Part shown: piece after piece, positions 1 to 11,851 of the stretch
Layout: each line of letters starts with the position of its first letter
Numbering within the stretch: position 1 is the first letter of the stretch
DNA from: Dioscorea cayenensis subsp. rotundata
Taxonomy: Eukaryota; Streptophyta; Magnoliopsida; Dioscoreales; Dioscoreaceae
Reading direction: 5' to 3'
DNA length: 64,000 bases
Assembly: GCF_009730915.1 (NCBI RefSeq)
Contig: NC_052489.1
Span: 30,001,916-30,065,915, forward strand
The notes under the pieces: model-generated
Databases searched by the model: none
What the model was told of the DNA's origin: nothing
What the model saw: the letters and a program-made list of their open reading frames with translations, nothing else
Translations under genes and position numbers: made by a program

Positions 1-59
1 CTTTAAGAAAGCTCCACCCACAGCACAATTCAGGCTGAATTTCCTGAAGTCAGTCTGGT
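1..59 (+). other. Possible partial 3' exon of an unrecognised gene
   Basis: Frame 2 is open from the window edge and reads FKKAPPTAQFRLNFLKSV, then meets a plausible GTACGT donor near position 58. A matching acceptor lies near 579, after which only about 17 codons follow before a stop. Unspliced, the frame stays open to about 166. I do not recognise the peptide and the upstream part is outside the window, so it may not be coding. Confidence 0.2.
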
Positions 60-1379
60 ACGTAGGTTCTTTTTCTGTTGCACTCAAACTACAAAGTAAC
101 TCCCGCTGGAGATATTCTTTCGATACATTGATTCGCTTTGGGAACAGAATGAAATAGTTGTTCTACTATAATGTTAATGACCTGCAGAGTCGATTTCTTC
201 AAAAAATATGTGGTAGAAAAAACTCTGTTGGTTGCCTCTTCATAGGCCCTCAGTTAGTACTCTTGATTTGATATATGATCATATAGAAAGATTGATCAGT
301 CTACCTAGTGATTAGATGTTCTGTTACAATATACCTTTGCTGAATGACTAGTTTTTGGTCTTTTGTTTTTAACTCATAGATAATATGATTAGATGATTCA
401 TGTGCTATTTAATTCTCTCTGATGTTTGATCTTTTAGATCGTCTTGTCTGGCTTTATTTCATATGAATGACATAGCTACCATCTCTCTACCTGCACTATG
501 GTAGTTTTATTTCTTTGTTTGTTGTCATGAAGTAATTTGCCTTAAGTTCCATATAGACTTGCGGCTGGCTCATTGCAGGAACATCTGTTCAACTTCATGC
601 AGGAAACATCCTTATCAACACAAGACTAAATGATAATCAAGATGACACATGACACATGAATGAATAACAATGTTAGGTAGTTCTTCTACGATATGCAGAT
701 ATGGAATTTATTGCACCACATCTTCATTGGTTCAGAAATAGATCAGTATTTGGCTTGAGTCTCTTGTAGTATTTATGAATTCCTAGGCAGTAACAATTAC
801 TATTCAAGGTGTACAGGTGAAGGTATTCTAGATTTCACTTTTGTCTTCAAGTCATCAATGAACTTATGCAGAATACTATTATTGTAATTGATAGCTGTGA
901 GTTCATTATTTAGAAAATTTTATGGATATGCAGCTAAATAACAGATAAAGGTATTGTTGATTGATCAAATTCATTGAATTCAAGAAACAGACAAATTAAT
1001 TGGAGGACCACAGCAGAGTGAGTGCTCAGCAATCTTCTGATATCTTCTACATAAATCTTTCTTCAGCTTTTGCAGCTGTTATGCACTTAAATTCCACAAA
1101 TGGGTTTTCCCTTTTGATTGAATTTTTACTCGTTTTGCTTTGTTTGAATCCCAGGCTGGCTGGAGACCACAACCATAAACTACTCTTATTTCTTTTCTCT
1201 TGTATTGAATCTTGTTATTACAAATGAGCTCATTGCATGTGGACTTGTCTCAATTTCAGATGGGGAACTTTCCCAGAAATTGCAAGTTGTGAGTTTTATT
1301 AGTTTATTGCAAAATTATTGCATAGCTGGCTTCCCTGAAAATAATAATAATAATGATAATGATAATTCAATGATTACAG
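60..1379. other. Spacer, no gene seen
   Basis: AT-rich sequence with only short unconvincing open frames and a short AATAATAATGAT-type simple repeat near 1341-1366. No RNA gene or clear transposon ends are visible. Confidence 0.5.
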
Positions 1380-2165
1380 GTAGCATTCAAGTATTACATC
1401 ATTTCATGGATGGGAGATATCCATGGATGAAATATCCATAGATGAGAATATCCATGTTTAAGTGTTTAGTTGGAGGGATTTAATAGTAAGGATAAAGATT
1501 GTTTGGTGTTTGGTTAGAGGGATAAGGATATATGTAAATATTGGGATATCCATTTTTAAGTATGTATTTGATTTAAATAATGGATATTAATAGATAAATT
1601 TTTAATTTATTTAGTGTGAAATATTTTTAATGGATTATTAATTAATAACATAATAAACGGAAACTATTACGTAGAAATAATTATGAATAACCAAAAGGTT
1701 AAAAACTAAGAATGTACTTTCAAATTATCATTAAAAAATATTTTAAAATTGTTTAATTTAATTTAATTAATGGATGATATTTTTAATTTATTTAAATTTA
1801 AATATTTAGGAAGTATTTAAATAACATATAATTAATAAAAATATATTTTATTTATTTAGTTTAAATTATTTTAATGGATTATTATGAATAAAATATTTAT
1901 TTATTATTTAACTTAATTTTTTAGTTGAAGTTAATTAGTTTAAAATATTTATATAGATGGAAATGGATGAGAGAAGGAGAGAGAGAAAGGGATGAGATGG
2001 TGGGATGAGTGGCATCCCAGCAAATTGGTGGGACGCCACTCATCCCATTTTCAGGGATAGGGGACATCCCCATCCAGCCCCATCCAGGAAACCAAACACC
2101 CGGATGGGGCTGTAGCCCTGGATATTCCATCCCTATCCTTGGATATCCAGGGCACCAAACACTAC
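1380..2165. mobile_element. Degenerate MITE-like DNA transposon remnant
   Basis: The block starts GGTAGCATTCAAG and ends CACCAAACACTACC, whose reverse complement is GGTAGTGTTTGGTG, so the ends form a weak inverted pair. GGATATCC and GGATGGGG words recur in opposite orientation in both terminal parts around an A/T-only core. GTGTTTGGTT is typical of PIF/Harbinger- and hAT-like plant MITEs. No clear target duplication is seen, so the exact ends and superfamily are uncertain. The open frames on both strands near 1921-2209 are by-products of the inverted ends. Confidence 0.4.
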
Positions 2166-3465
2166 CTTCATGTTTGTTTAGGATGTCTTTTATATTCATT
2201 ATACATTAATGGCATTTTCATTCTATTATATCACACACGGCATCATAGAATTTACCTTTATATATTCATCCCAGTGGTTTTTTTTTCCCTAACAGAAAAT
2301 TTAAACCAGTAAATTCAAGCAATTTGTAACAATCAGAACTACTCAGGCATTATTTTTTATTTAAAAAATTACAAAAAATGATTTACTTTCAAAGCACAGT
2401 TGAGGATATACTTGTTGAGAATTTAAGATTTACCTGTGGATTGTTTATCTACAAAAAAAATAAAAAAAAATAAAAAAAAAAACATACACACACGCATAAA
2501 TAGTAAAATTATTATTTTTTATTTCATACATTGCTGTTAATATCCCCGGTAATGGATTTAATGGAGGGGTTATTTCCAGTGAAAGGAAGATAATGTAAAA
2601 GATTTTTATTACATATTAATTAAGGCTAAACTCTGAAGGCAGTGGGCTACATAAAATTTTTTTTTTTTTTTACTAATTTTTATTTTATAGTTCTTGCCTT
2701 CTTGGTGTGGCATCAACATCACAGGACCCACACCTTGATATCATGTTGAACAACAAAGGTTAGGCTGGAGGCCTTCATTGGTCCATGTTGATGAAGATTC
2801 ACATTTCATGTGCCTCCATAAAGTCCCAAATAAATTCACCATCTCCATCTCCATCTCCATTCACCACCACCACCAAAAAACAAAACAAGATGCTAATAAT
2901 TTCTTGGTCCCTAGAGACAGTTGCACAAAAATACCATTTCCCATATCCTTTTCTTCTTCATCTCTCTGTCTTTCTATTCTTTGTTTCCGCTTTGTAATGT
3001 TTACTACTAAGATGAAAAAAAAAAGGAACCTCAAAAAGTTCACCAACCACCAACCACATTATTAATATATTAACAATAAGTGATCATCTAAGCTTGCCTC
3101 TAAACATTTAACTATAATTATACTTGATCATCTAAACGAAAGCACTTATTCCCGGACAAAGCACTATAATTTACAATCACTAAAGCTAAACAATCATTAT
3201 CAACATCTATGAACACATAATTCAAGCAAATAGGCCTTATAATTTTACAGATCAACAATATAAAAGTATATATAAAAAGTGTGGGAATAGCATCAAATCC
3301 AGGCATTGGTATTGATATGACACTACGTTAGACATCCAAATTTTTGCAGTAATGTAACATCCAAGCAAAACTAAACATTTTCTCTCTTTGTGAGAAGAAA
3401 GAGTACAAGTGTTAAGCTATGTAAATCAAACAATTAATTCACTGCATAAACACAACAGAGAAATC
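2166..3465. other. Spacer, no gene seen
   Basis: AT-rich with poly(A) and poly(T) runs near 2450-2480 and 2658-2672 and short CCATCT and CACCAC repeats near 2840-2875. The overlapping open frames near 2778-3065 are low complexity and unlikely to be coding. Confidence 0.5.
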
Positions 3466-3975
3466 TTATGATGTTGAGTTATACTATGAAACATTCAATC
3501 TAAACAATCACAACAGAGAAAAAGAAGAACTGTGCTGTTGTTACAACCAATAATGGCCACAAAAATCAAAGTGAACATCACAAAAGACATCACATTTGCA
3601 TTCAAAGAAATCTTTTGAGAAGGAAACCAAATTTATGAAAACAATTTCTGTTGAATTGGGTTATAACTTGAAACATTCAAATCTAAACAATCACAGGAAA
3701 AAAAAAAACAAGAAATTAATCAGCAAAAACTCAAAGCAATATCAAGAGCAGGAAAACAAATTCATGAAAAGACTAAATTTGAACAATCACAGCAGAAAAC
3801 CAGAAAAATTAATCAGATCTTGTACAAAAGAATGACGAAGAATGAATGAATTACGCTAATTTTACAACCAACCGTTACCAAAAATCAAGCAAAAATCACA
3901 AAAAAAGAAATCACATTTAGATTCAAAGCAATCTGATGAACAGGAAAAGAAATTCATTTATACAACAACAATAAC
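3466..3975. repeat. Diverged tandem repeat, about three units
   Basis: Related words recur in order: GAAACATTCAATCTAAACAA near 3488, its relative near 3671 and CTAAATTTGAACAATCAC near 3773. CACATTTGCATTCAAAGAA near 3592 recurs in altered form near 3730 and 3913, each followed by an AGGAAA(C/A)(C/G)AAATT-type word. The units are strongly diverged and no coding potential is evident. Confidence 0.45.
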
Positions 3976-4135
3976 ATAAATAGTAATACAACAACAATGA
4001 TATATTTCCCTAATTAAAACAAATCATAGCAGCAATAGCATCAATAGAACACAAGAACCAGATCCATCCGGGGGATAAGAGTATATAACCTAAAACTCAA
4101 AGAGAAAGAGGGAATGAGTGATAAAAGTTCAAACT

Positions 4136-4489
4136 TTAGTGGCGGCATCGAGTGATGGCGGAGCAACCGCGGGAATAGGGATTCGCCTGGCCACCGGCGC
4201 GGCAGTTGTAGTACGACGCACCACGGCGAGAGCATGGCACGACGTCCCTCCGCAGCGCGCCGTAGCTGATGTAGCCGGAGGTTGCGAGGATCCGGCGATA
4301 GGTCTCGGATCCGAGATCGAACTCCTCCCCGGCAAGGCACTCAGCGATTGTGCCACGGCAGACGGATTTGGTCGGGATCCAGCCCAGCTCGTGGCCGAAG
4401 TGGTTCCCGCCGGCGAATGCGCCAGCGATGGTGGCCGAGATGAGCAGGATGAGGAGTGGAATGGCGGAAAGGCGGCTCCTTTTGGCCAT
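4136..4489 (-). CDS. RALF: RALF (rapid alkalinization factor) preproprotein
   Basis: A single-exon 117-residue secreted peptide precursor. RALF peptides are apoplastic signals sensed by FERONIA-type CrRLK1L receptor kinases with LLG co-receptors; they raise apoplastic pH and restrain cell growth. The sequence shows a signal peptide (about residues 1-27), a propeptide with Cys44 and Cys51, the RRIL site at 65-68 used by S1P subtilase, then mature YISY at 73-76. RRGASYYNC follows, and four mature cysteines lie at 86, 96, 109 and 115. An in-frame Met lies 17 codons upstream, but the hydrophobic leader fits only the start at 4489. A CT-rich tract lies in the presumed 5' UTR. All RALF hallmarks are present, so this is likely functional and closest to the RALF1/RALF33 type. 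Confidence 0.95.
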   Translation of the reverse strand: MAKRSRLSAIPLLILLISATIAGAFAGGNHFGHELGWIPTKSVCRGTIAECLAGEEFDLGSETYRRILATSGYISYGALRRDVVPCSRRGASYYNCRAGGQANPYSRGCSAITRCRH

Positions 4490-5211
4490 TTGGGGCTCGT
4501 TTCTCTCACTACAAGAGCAAGCTCTCTCTCTCTCTCTCACACAGTGTATCTCTAGAGAATGGAGAGCTTTTTAGAGGAGTGATGTTATAAGAGGAGATGA
4601 TAAGGTTATTGGGCATGGCTTTTGAATTAATTACGATTTTACCTTTTTTCTTTTTCTTTTTTCCAAAAATAAAAATTATTTTCATATTATCTCACATTTG
4701 GTGGCGGGAGGGAGTGTAAGCGCGGTGAAATTATTATTCGAGGGTTTTATTATATATATAATATATATATATATAAGTCCAGGTAAATTTGATTATTTTG
4801 AAATGTGATTTAATATATTTATTTATTTACTTTTTGCAATATGACTCATAGCTTGGGTGATCTTAAAAAAATATTATTTATGGCTAATATATTTTGTAAA
4901 ACAGGGTCATTAAATAAACTGTTACTATATTGAATGTCTGTTACTTAAAGGTAAATTATGAAAATTTTCAAAATATTTTTTTCCCCAATTCATCTAATTT
5001 TACAATTTTTTATGGTTGGTACCTGTTGCACATACAAATTGCATTATTAACATCATGCATTTAGATAGTATTCATGCATTTTTCCTAGTCTTTATTATTA
5101 TTTTCCCTTTCTTTTTGTACAAACTACTCTTTCTAGTTGTTTTAATTGTAGGAAGCAGGAATTGAAACTGAAGACTGGGGAAATCCATAACCTGCCTGTG
5201 TACTACGAAAA
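4490..5211. other. RALF upstream region and AT-rich spacer
   Basis: Contains the presumed RALF promoter and 5' UTR with a (CT)n run near 4529-4541, a TA microsatellite at about 4750-4776, and otherwise featureless AT-rich DNA up to the solo LTR. Confidence 0.5.
4750..4776. repeat. (TA)n microsatellite
   Basis: Nearly uninterrupted TA dinucleotides. Confidence 0.85.
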
Positions 5212-5216
5212 GTACC

Positions 5217-6163
5217 TGTGGACTGTAAAGTGGCTGGGGCCCAGCTTCTATCTTTTGGATATAAAAGGATCAGAATGTGACTTTAGGGAAACAAGGAAGG
5301 CTGGGAGAAAAGGGCTGGCGGCTGGAAAGGGAAAAAGAAAGATCTGAAGACCTGGAGAGAGTTGAAGAAGGGAGGAGAGCTGGAAATTTAAGATCAAACC
5401 TTGTAGACATCATAGGGAGTCCTCTCAGCTTGTTGTGCTGCTTTCTGCAGACTTTCTTTTCTTTCTATCTTTTTCTTTGTAACTAAGATGGTGTGTGAGT
5501 AGAACTTTTCTTAGGTTTGGGATTAGCCCAAGGTGTTATGTGTTTGATGTGTTAATACATTTTGTATGGATCTTTTTATGCTTAATGGTAGATTTCTTGA
5601 GTTGATTTCGATTTGTGTCAAAAGCTTGTGATTGTGAAAGCATTGCTTGCTATCTTAGAGATCTAGGTTAGCGAGAAGATAACCTCGGGTCTTGGAACCT
5701 CATTAATCACCCTGAACCTGCTGAAAGGTAGTTCTTGAGGGCTCATTGCTTAATCACTGTTTTTATTCAGGTTTTGAGAAGGGTTTATCTACCACGAAAG
5801 TAGGAGGTAGCCTTGATCAAGCATAACTTGTTGTCTCTTGAAAGAGAGTGACAAGTAGCTTAGGATTAATGCCCTTCAAGAGATCTGCCCAAATCTAGTT
5901 TAGATCCAGCACATTATTCATGTTATACCTTGTGGTGAGTTCCCAAAACCTAAGTCTATTTTAATCTGAAGAACGATCCACAGCCCTGTGTTCCTTCAGC
6001 CTTGATTGTGTTTTATTCCCTGCTTCTTGTTATTTCTAAATCCTACTTTTTTAATTGTCTAGATAATCTCTTGTTGCAATAAATTGGTAATCAATTCTTG
6101 GTCCTCGTGGGATCGATACTTATTTACTACTTGGCAAAACTGTGCGCTTGCGGTTGTGCAACA
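5217..6163 (+). mobile_element. Solo LTR, Ty3/gypsy-like, with 5-bp target duplication
   Basis: A 947-bp block starts TGTGGACTG and ends GTGCAACA (TG...CA ends) and is flanked by GTACC at 5212-5216 and 6164-6168. The 3' part, with GGTCCTCGTGGGATCGATAC and CTGTGCGCTTGCGG, resembles the 3' end of Ty3/gypsy LTRs of the Tat/Athila kind. No internal retroelement coding region is attached, so it looks like a solo LTR left by recombination. The intact target duplication suggests a fairly young insertion. The family call is tentative. Confidence 0.75.
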
Positions 6164-6168
6164 GTACC

Positions 6169-7641
6169 ATAAATATTTTGAATGGTATTGGGTAAAAAAA
6201 CAATAATTATATATACATATATATTAGATTTTTTTATATGAAAATATTTATATAAGAAATTTAGATCTTATTTAGCTATTAACCAGTAAGAATTAAATTT
6301 CTTACTAAAATTTATTAAATTTAATTTAATTACCATATATATATATATATATTTGTTGAAAAACTTTACTTGGGTTGACTATTGCTTCTTTATATGGAAA
6401 AAAAAAACACACACACAATGCTTTTATCTTCATGTGAAGGACTTGATGAATGTTTTTATGGACAGGATTCTAAGTTTGTTAAATAATTAATTATCACATA
6501 AATGCAAGTGCCTACGAAAAATAAATAAATAAAATAAAATAAATAAATAAATTGTAGTTGATTTGGGATGTGTGTGTGTATATATATATATATATAAATA
6601 AAATAAAAATAAAAATAAAAATATACATCTCAGACACAGCTAACAATGTCGGTGGCTACGCGTCCCTTGATAGAACTGTCTTTATCATCACTTTCTAATT
6701 TTCTTTTCTTTTGCTTTTACCAAACTTAATTTATGTCAAATAGAGCGCCAACTCTTCAAGCAATGGAACTCCTGCAAGTTGTGTTGTGAACAATCAAATT
6801 GCATCTGTTTTCATATGACAAACGCAAAGAAAAAATTAAGGTGATTTATTATATAGATTTTTTTTTTCTTCAAAAACCGACAAACCGTATGTACATTATG
6901 AGTGTATACACAAATAAAAAAATTAATCATCTAATTTATATAGCATCATCCAGTGACACAAGATTTAGATAATAAAATTATATTTACAATCAGAGATTCA
7001 TTACCACCACTAAAATTAGCAAGATTCGAATTTCAAATCTTTTAAATGTTTTATATATATTTTTTACAATAAAATTAATATCACTAACCTATGGTCCTTG
7101 AGTTATTATATATTAAATATGGACTCAAATTCATATTCTTGTGAGTTCCAAGTGTGCATACACTAACAGCATATCAACAACTAGAAAATAAAAAGAGCTT
7201 ATCTCTTTTAATGATTGAATGTGATAAGCTGACATTAACTGTTAGTTTATATAGATATATATTTTTTATGGTAAAGAGTTCACGCGCATGTCAAGATTCA
7301 TAGATTAGAAAGAATCCACTCATTTTAGTTTTTAACTTCCAATATTTTACTTTGGAGATTCATAATGGATCACAACTCTGTTTTGCACCATCCACTATGA
7401 AAACCAACTCAAAACCACAAACTCTGTACAGCTATACTCCAAATTAATGCAATTAGCATTGATGCATGCTTTTAAATGCAAGTTAATTTATACTAAACAA
7501 AGTTTTCAAAGGAAGTGCTAACAAAACAATATATATTTATATATATATTGTTATATAAATTGTTAATTTAAATAAATATAATTTTTAGGCCCAAAATCTA
7601 ACTTTTCAAAATCATCTATTGAGTGTAATTAAATTAATTAA
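6169..7641. other. AT-rich spacer, no gene seen
   Basis: Contains several short (TA)n and (TAAA)n tracts (for example 6328-6351 and 6525-6620) and no convincing open frame. Confidence 0.5.
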
Positions 7642-7964
7642 TACTTTTTTTGTTTTTTTTACTTGTCACATTTTTTAACTCTTTTTTGTTTCTTTTTACT
7701 TGTCATATTAAAAATTTTGTATATCATTAAATATTTTTTTTCCAAGTTTACCATTTAATTTAATATACTTATATAATTTTCAATAAATCACAATCAACTA
7801 AGCATGAAATCATATACTTCACTTAGTGAAGTTTTAAATATGAGTAGTTTTGAAAAGTAATAAATTTTTTTATTAAATACATGTTACCAATTATCTTTAA
7901 CCAATTTTTCTTAATCGGTGTGAATTAGGTAAAGTTGACAACTAAAAAAGGAACGGAGGGAGTA
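7642..7964. mobile_element. Stowaway/mariner-like MITE
   Basis: The right end reads GGAACGGAGGGAGTA, the reverse complement of the classic Stowaway end TACTCCCTCCGTTCC. Reverse-complemented inward it continues TTTTTTAGTTGTCAAC, which aligns with the left end TACTTTTTTTGTTTTTTTTA followed by CTTGTCACATT. TA occurs at both tips as the expected 2-bp target. The left terminal repeat is degraded to T-rich sequence and part of it is duplicated internally. Length about 323 bp; no coding. Confidence 0.62.
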
Positions 7965-9162
7965 TGTTTTGAAAAAGTGTTGTAACTTTTCAATGATGCT
8001 ATTAAACCAAAAAAATGTGACACTTTACAAACATCTTTTGAGGGTTAATGGTTCATTATAATATTGGTTAATTCAAATCATTTGATGATAGAGGTCATTT
8101 TACATTAAAACAACTTTGTCTTCAACATTTCTTTACAAAATAGTGAGGTTTTGGAAAATCACGTTTTTCATAAGTCGTGATCTTCAGTTGTATCTTGGGA
8201 GACTGCATAAAACCCTCTTAGAAGATCTTTGTGATAGAGTGCACAAATTATTTTAAGGACAGCGGAAAACATGTCTCCGAATCGATATTGTGTGACAAAT
8301 CAATATCCTAACCCTATTAATTCAAAATATATATTCCATCTAATTCGTAGGTTTTATAACAAATGTAATTTACACCATCGCCCGAATAAGCGAGTGTCAA
8401 TATAATTACCTTCCATACCAAAAGTCAAAGATTTGATTATTTTATTTTATTTTATTTTATTGCTAAGATGAGCCGTAGAAAGACAAAAGTGCACATGCAT
8501 CGGCGAAGCAAATGGGGGCAGAGCCCACGCATACGTGAGATCCGCACACAACCAATACTTACACTCCTAAAAATGTGGTCTCATTCGTGATACGAACTTT
8601 TTACTATTTTGTGAAGGATTTTAATAGGGACCCGACTATCAATAGATCACTTAGTAGTTGATAGACTTGCCTCCTTTTCAAAACAAATGTGATTTCAAAA
8701 TCTTAAAATAAATCAAAATCATTAGTTGTTCATGATTAAATTGAATATATGTAGTCCAGATTTCCATTAAACATTCACCAAGCATTATGAATAATCAACT
8801 TTATGACTTCAATTGGATTCGGATCATGACAATAGTTATTTCTTCAATCTGATTATCACATATTGTTGTTTGTGTTGCGGCAAATTAACTTAAAAGATGG
8901 AGATTAATATTCAGCAATGTTGTATTTTTTTTTCTCATTCTTTTGTATCAATTCCCAGACTGACTGAAGGGTCTATGATATGTTTAAACCCAAATTCACA
9001 ACAAATGCGCATCATGCATTAACAGACCTAAAATCTGAGTAGAAATATTCATGATTATAATATTTCAAACAAAATAGTGACATCTTATTATTTTTGTGTT
9101 CATCAAACAAAACGGGTTGATTACAACAACAATGTCCTCAAGTAAATGCATGGCATATGTTT
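7965..9162. other. Spacer downstream of FolD, no gene seen
   Basis: Includes a (TTTTA)n tract near 8440-8461 and presumably the FolD 3' UTR at its right end. The stretch near 8160-8660 is less AT-rich and may derive from an old retroelement, but I could not find ends. Confidence 0.4.
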
Positions 9163-11294
9163 TCACTGAGCGATCTTAAGTTTAGCACCATCCAATGTGT
9201 TCTTGAGCAACATTGCGACTGTCATCGGGCCAACACCTCCGGGAACTGGAGTCAACCATCCGGCCACCTTACTTGCGCCTTCGAAATCTACATCCCCGAC
9301 AAGTCTATAGCCTGTTTTCCTGCTTGGGTCATCGACAGAATTCGTCCCGACGTCAATGACTGCGGCACCAGGCTTTAGCCAATCTCCCTTGATCTGTAAA
9401 CAAAAGTAGATACAGAAAAATGAGCACCATTTAAAGAAACAACTACCATAAAAGAATACTAAGAAACTGAACAAATTATTAACACATTATCATATCATAC
9501 ATGAGCAACATATGCACTAAAAATCATCAGTCACTCAGACTGTTGTGACATAGTAAGAAAGGATATCTAGTAGCAAATATATGAACTAATTTCCTGCTAC
9601 AGCAATAACAACTAGGGGATAATTTAATTTGCTGTCTGCATATTGTATGAAAGGAAATCAAGCAGCAGAAACTCAAATTTTTTATGTATTATTGGTACCA
9701 TCATTGCTTGTCCAGCTGCTGCAATAACAATATCAGCTTCTTGAATGATCTTTTCAGAATCAGGAGTGCGGGAGTGAACAATGGTTACAGTTGCATCAGC
9801 CTTCAGAAGCAGCAATGCCACTGGCAATCCAACTATATTGCTTCGGCCAACTACAACAGCCCTTTTGCCTCTTACACTAATTCCACTCCGTGAGAGAAGC
9901 TCAAGACATCCCTGTATAATGCATGTATCATGGGTTAAAATATGAGTGTCATTGGATTAAAATTTATTCACGCATAACGCAAAAACTTCACAGAACTTAA
10001 CACTCAAAAAATGTAAGAATTTTGACAGTATGGAATTACAAGTCATAAGAGACTTGGGCGTCAATGAATTCGGGTAGATGAGAAAATGACTATTAACATT
10101 AAGTGTTACCTTTGGGGTGCATGGTGTAAATAAAGGATCCCTGCCTTTCATTGCAAGCTTGCCAATATTCAAAGGATGAAATCCATCAACATCTTTCTCA
10201 ATGCTGATTTCACTCAAGACTTTCTCTTCATTTATGTGTTTCGGCAAGGGAAGCTGAACCAGTATTCCTAAAAACAGAGAAGGGAAAATATATATAGAAA
10301 AAACCTTCACTCAAGAAAATCACACATTAATAATTGAGAAATCTAATCAAAGATCCATTCATCCACCCATCCATCAATGCGTCCAGCAAGATAGCTATCA
10401 CTGTGTATATATATATATATATATATTCAAGAAACTGCATCATTTGGTCCTGAAAATATTTGCATCATTTGGTCCTGAAAATATTTTTAAGTGTTCACCA
10501 ACTTTTAACAACATTTTCCCTGTCCCTTCACCTCTTACAACGTGTCACTTCTATCTCTATTTCATTAGCCAATCCATCTCTCTATCTCACAACCTTAGCT
10601 TAGCATATTTTCTTGGAGTTTTACTAGCATCATCATCTCTCTATTAATCTTTATATATATATATATATATATAAAGAACATTTTCTCACATTATCTAAAT
10701 GCCCATTCCACTCTCCCTCCATAAATCCACACGCACGCCACAAAAAGAAACACAATTGCTATGTCTTCTCCAAATTTTGAAAACATTCTCTCTGTCTCTA
10801 ACTTAGAGCTCTCAAAGTTCAATCCTTTATACATATATATATATATATATGAATTTCATAATATCAAACACATAGCAGGAAAAAAAAAGGGAAAGAACAT
10901 GAAATTCAGATCTATAAACAGGAAGAGCGGAGAGGAAGGACGAACCATGAACATCGGGATTGGCATTAAGCTGATGAACTGTAGCAATGACTTCATCCTC
11001 AGAGACATCTTCAGGAAGGTCAATATCAAAGGACTTGATGCCCACCTCGGCACAAGCCTTACGCTTCATCCTCACATAGCTCTGCGAATCCTTTCGCATC
11101 CCAACAATCACCACCGCGAGCCCCGGCACCTGAAGATATCCCCAATCCCCCATCAATCCAACAACCCACATCGCATCAAACCAAACAAAACCAAACCTCA
11201 CCTTCCCGTACTTCTCCAAGAGAGATCGAACTTCATCGGCGATCTCCCCATGGATATCCTTCGCTATGGCCTTCCCATCGATGATCTTCGCCAT
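9163..11294 (-). CDS. FOLD: Bifunctional methylenetetrahydrofolate dehydrogenase/cyclohydrolase (FolD)
   Basis: Interconverts 5,10-methylene-THF, 5,10-methenyl-THF and 10-formyl-THF using NADP in one-carbon metabolism. Five exons: 11202-11294, 10946-11129, 10110-10267, 9699-9911 and 9163-9393; phases join to a 292-residue protein, the usual FolD length. It starts [17 protein letters not shown] with no transit peptide, which suggests the cytosolic isoform. Visible motifs are the catalytic Tyr49-x3-Lys53 pair in [26 protein letters not shown], the nucleotide-binding [11 protein letters not shown], and the signature [13 protein letters not shown] near the C-terminus. Intron 1 is only 72 bp and in frame; intron 2 (10268-10945) carries three TA microsatellites. 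The TTG just upstream at 11300 is not the start. Confidence 0.95.
10406..10426. repeat. (TA)n microsatellite in FolD intron 2
   Basis: One of three TA arrays in this intron. Confidence 0.85.
10652..10673. repeat. (TA)n microsatellite in FolD intron 2
   Basis: Pure TA run. Confidence 0.85.
10833..10850. repeat. (TA)n microsatellite in FolD intron 2
   Basis: Pure TA run about 95 bp past the exon 2 donor on the minus strand. Confidence 0.85.
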
Positions 11295-11416
11295 GGCCAA
11301 CGAGGAGGAGACGATGGAAGAGCACGAAAGACTTCGCCTTTTTGGGCACAGTGTGTCTTGATAGTCAATAACAATCCCTTCATATCGGATCGGGTTTCAA
11401 CCCTTTGTGACAAAAT

Positions 11417-11457
11417 ATCCGACCCGTTATCCTCATCAGCTTCTTAACGGGTCGGAT
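11417..11457. promoter_or_regulatory. Perfect inverted repeat in the FolD promoter
   Basis: ATCCGACCCGTTA at 11417-11429 is mirrored by TAACGGGTCGGAT at 11445-11457 (13-bp arms, 15-bp spacer), about 120-160 bp upstream of the FolD ATG. A related word, CGGATCGGGTTTC, lies at about 11388-11400. It could be a protein-binding palindrome or part of a dispersed GGGTCGGATC-type repeat. Confidence 0.5.
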
Positions 11458-11851
11458 CATTTTTCATTCCATGTCCAAACCCGTTAAAGTTGTAACTTTT
11501 TAAATAAGTCCTTGAAGTTTAGGATATTTCGTCATCTTGCAACTTTTCATGGATATCAAGTTATTAACTGACAAATGAAGAAAGAGTTTTCATTAAACAC
11601 ATCAAAGAGAAGAACTTATTCACTTATTCCAAACTGAATCCATATACAGATCATGATTTATTGATTATAAATCTCATCTAAACACAAACTTGCAGAAAAG
11701 TTCTGGATCAGCCAATCCATTATATATATATATATATATGCTGTTTTTTTCTGCAGCATTATATGTATATGATACAAGAAACTTGCAGATACTAATTATA
11801 AGCACATGCATGAGAAGTTTATCCACAGGCCTGAGGCCAGTTTTTATCATG

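Noticed and set aside
1921-2209. Overlapping opposite-strand open frames
   Set aside because: Both fall in a palindrome-rich MITE-like block and mirror each other.
4490-4540. Upstream Met for RALF
   Set aside because: The 17 extra residues come from the CT-rich leader and would place charged residues before the signal peptide.
11295-11300. TTG codon as FolD start
   Set aside because: The ATG at 11294 begins the conserved MAKIIDGK N-terminus; the upstream TTG is simply in frame.
10761-11447. 228-codon plus-strand open frame over FolD exons 1-2
   Set aside because: It is antisense to well-supported FolD exons with canonical splice sites and contains low-complexity TA-encoded Tyr-Ile repeats.
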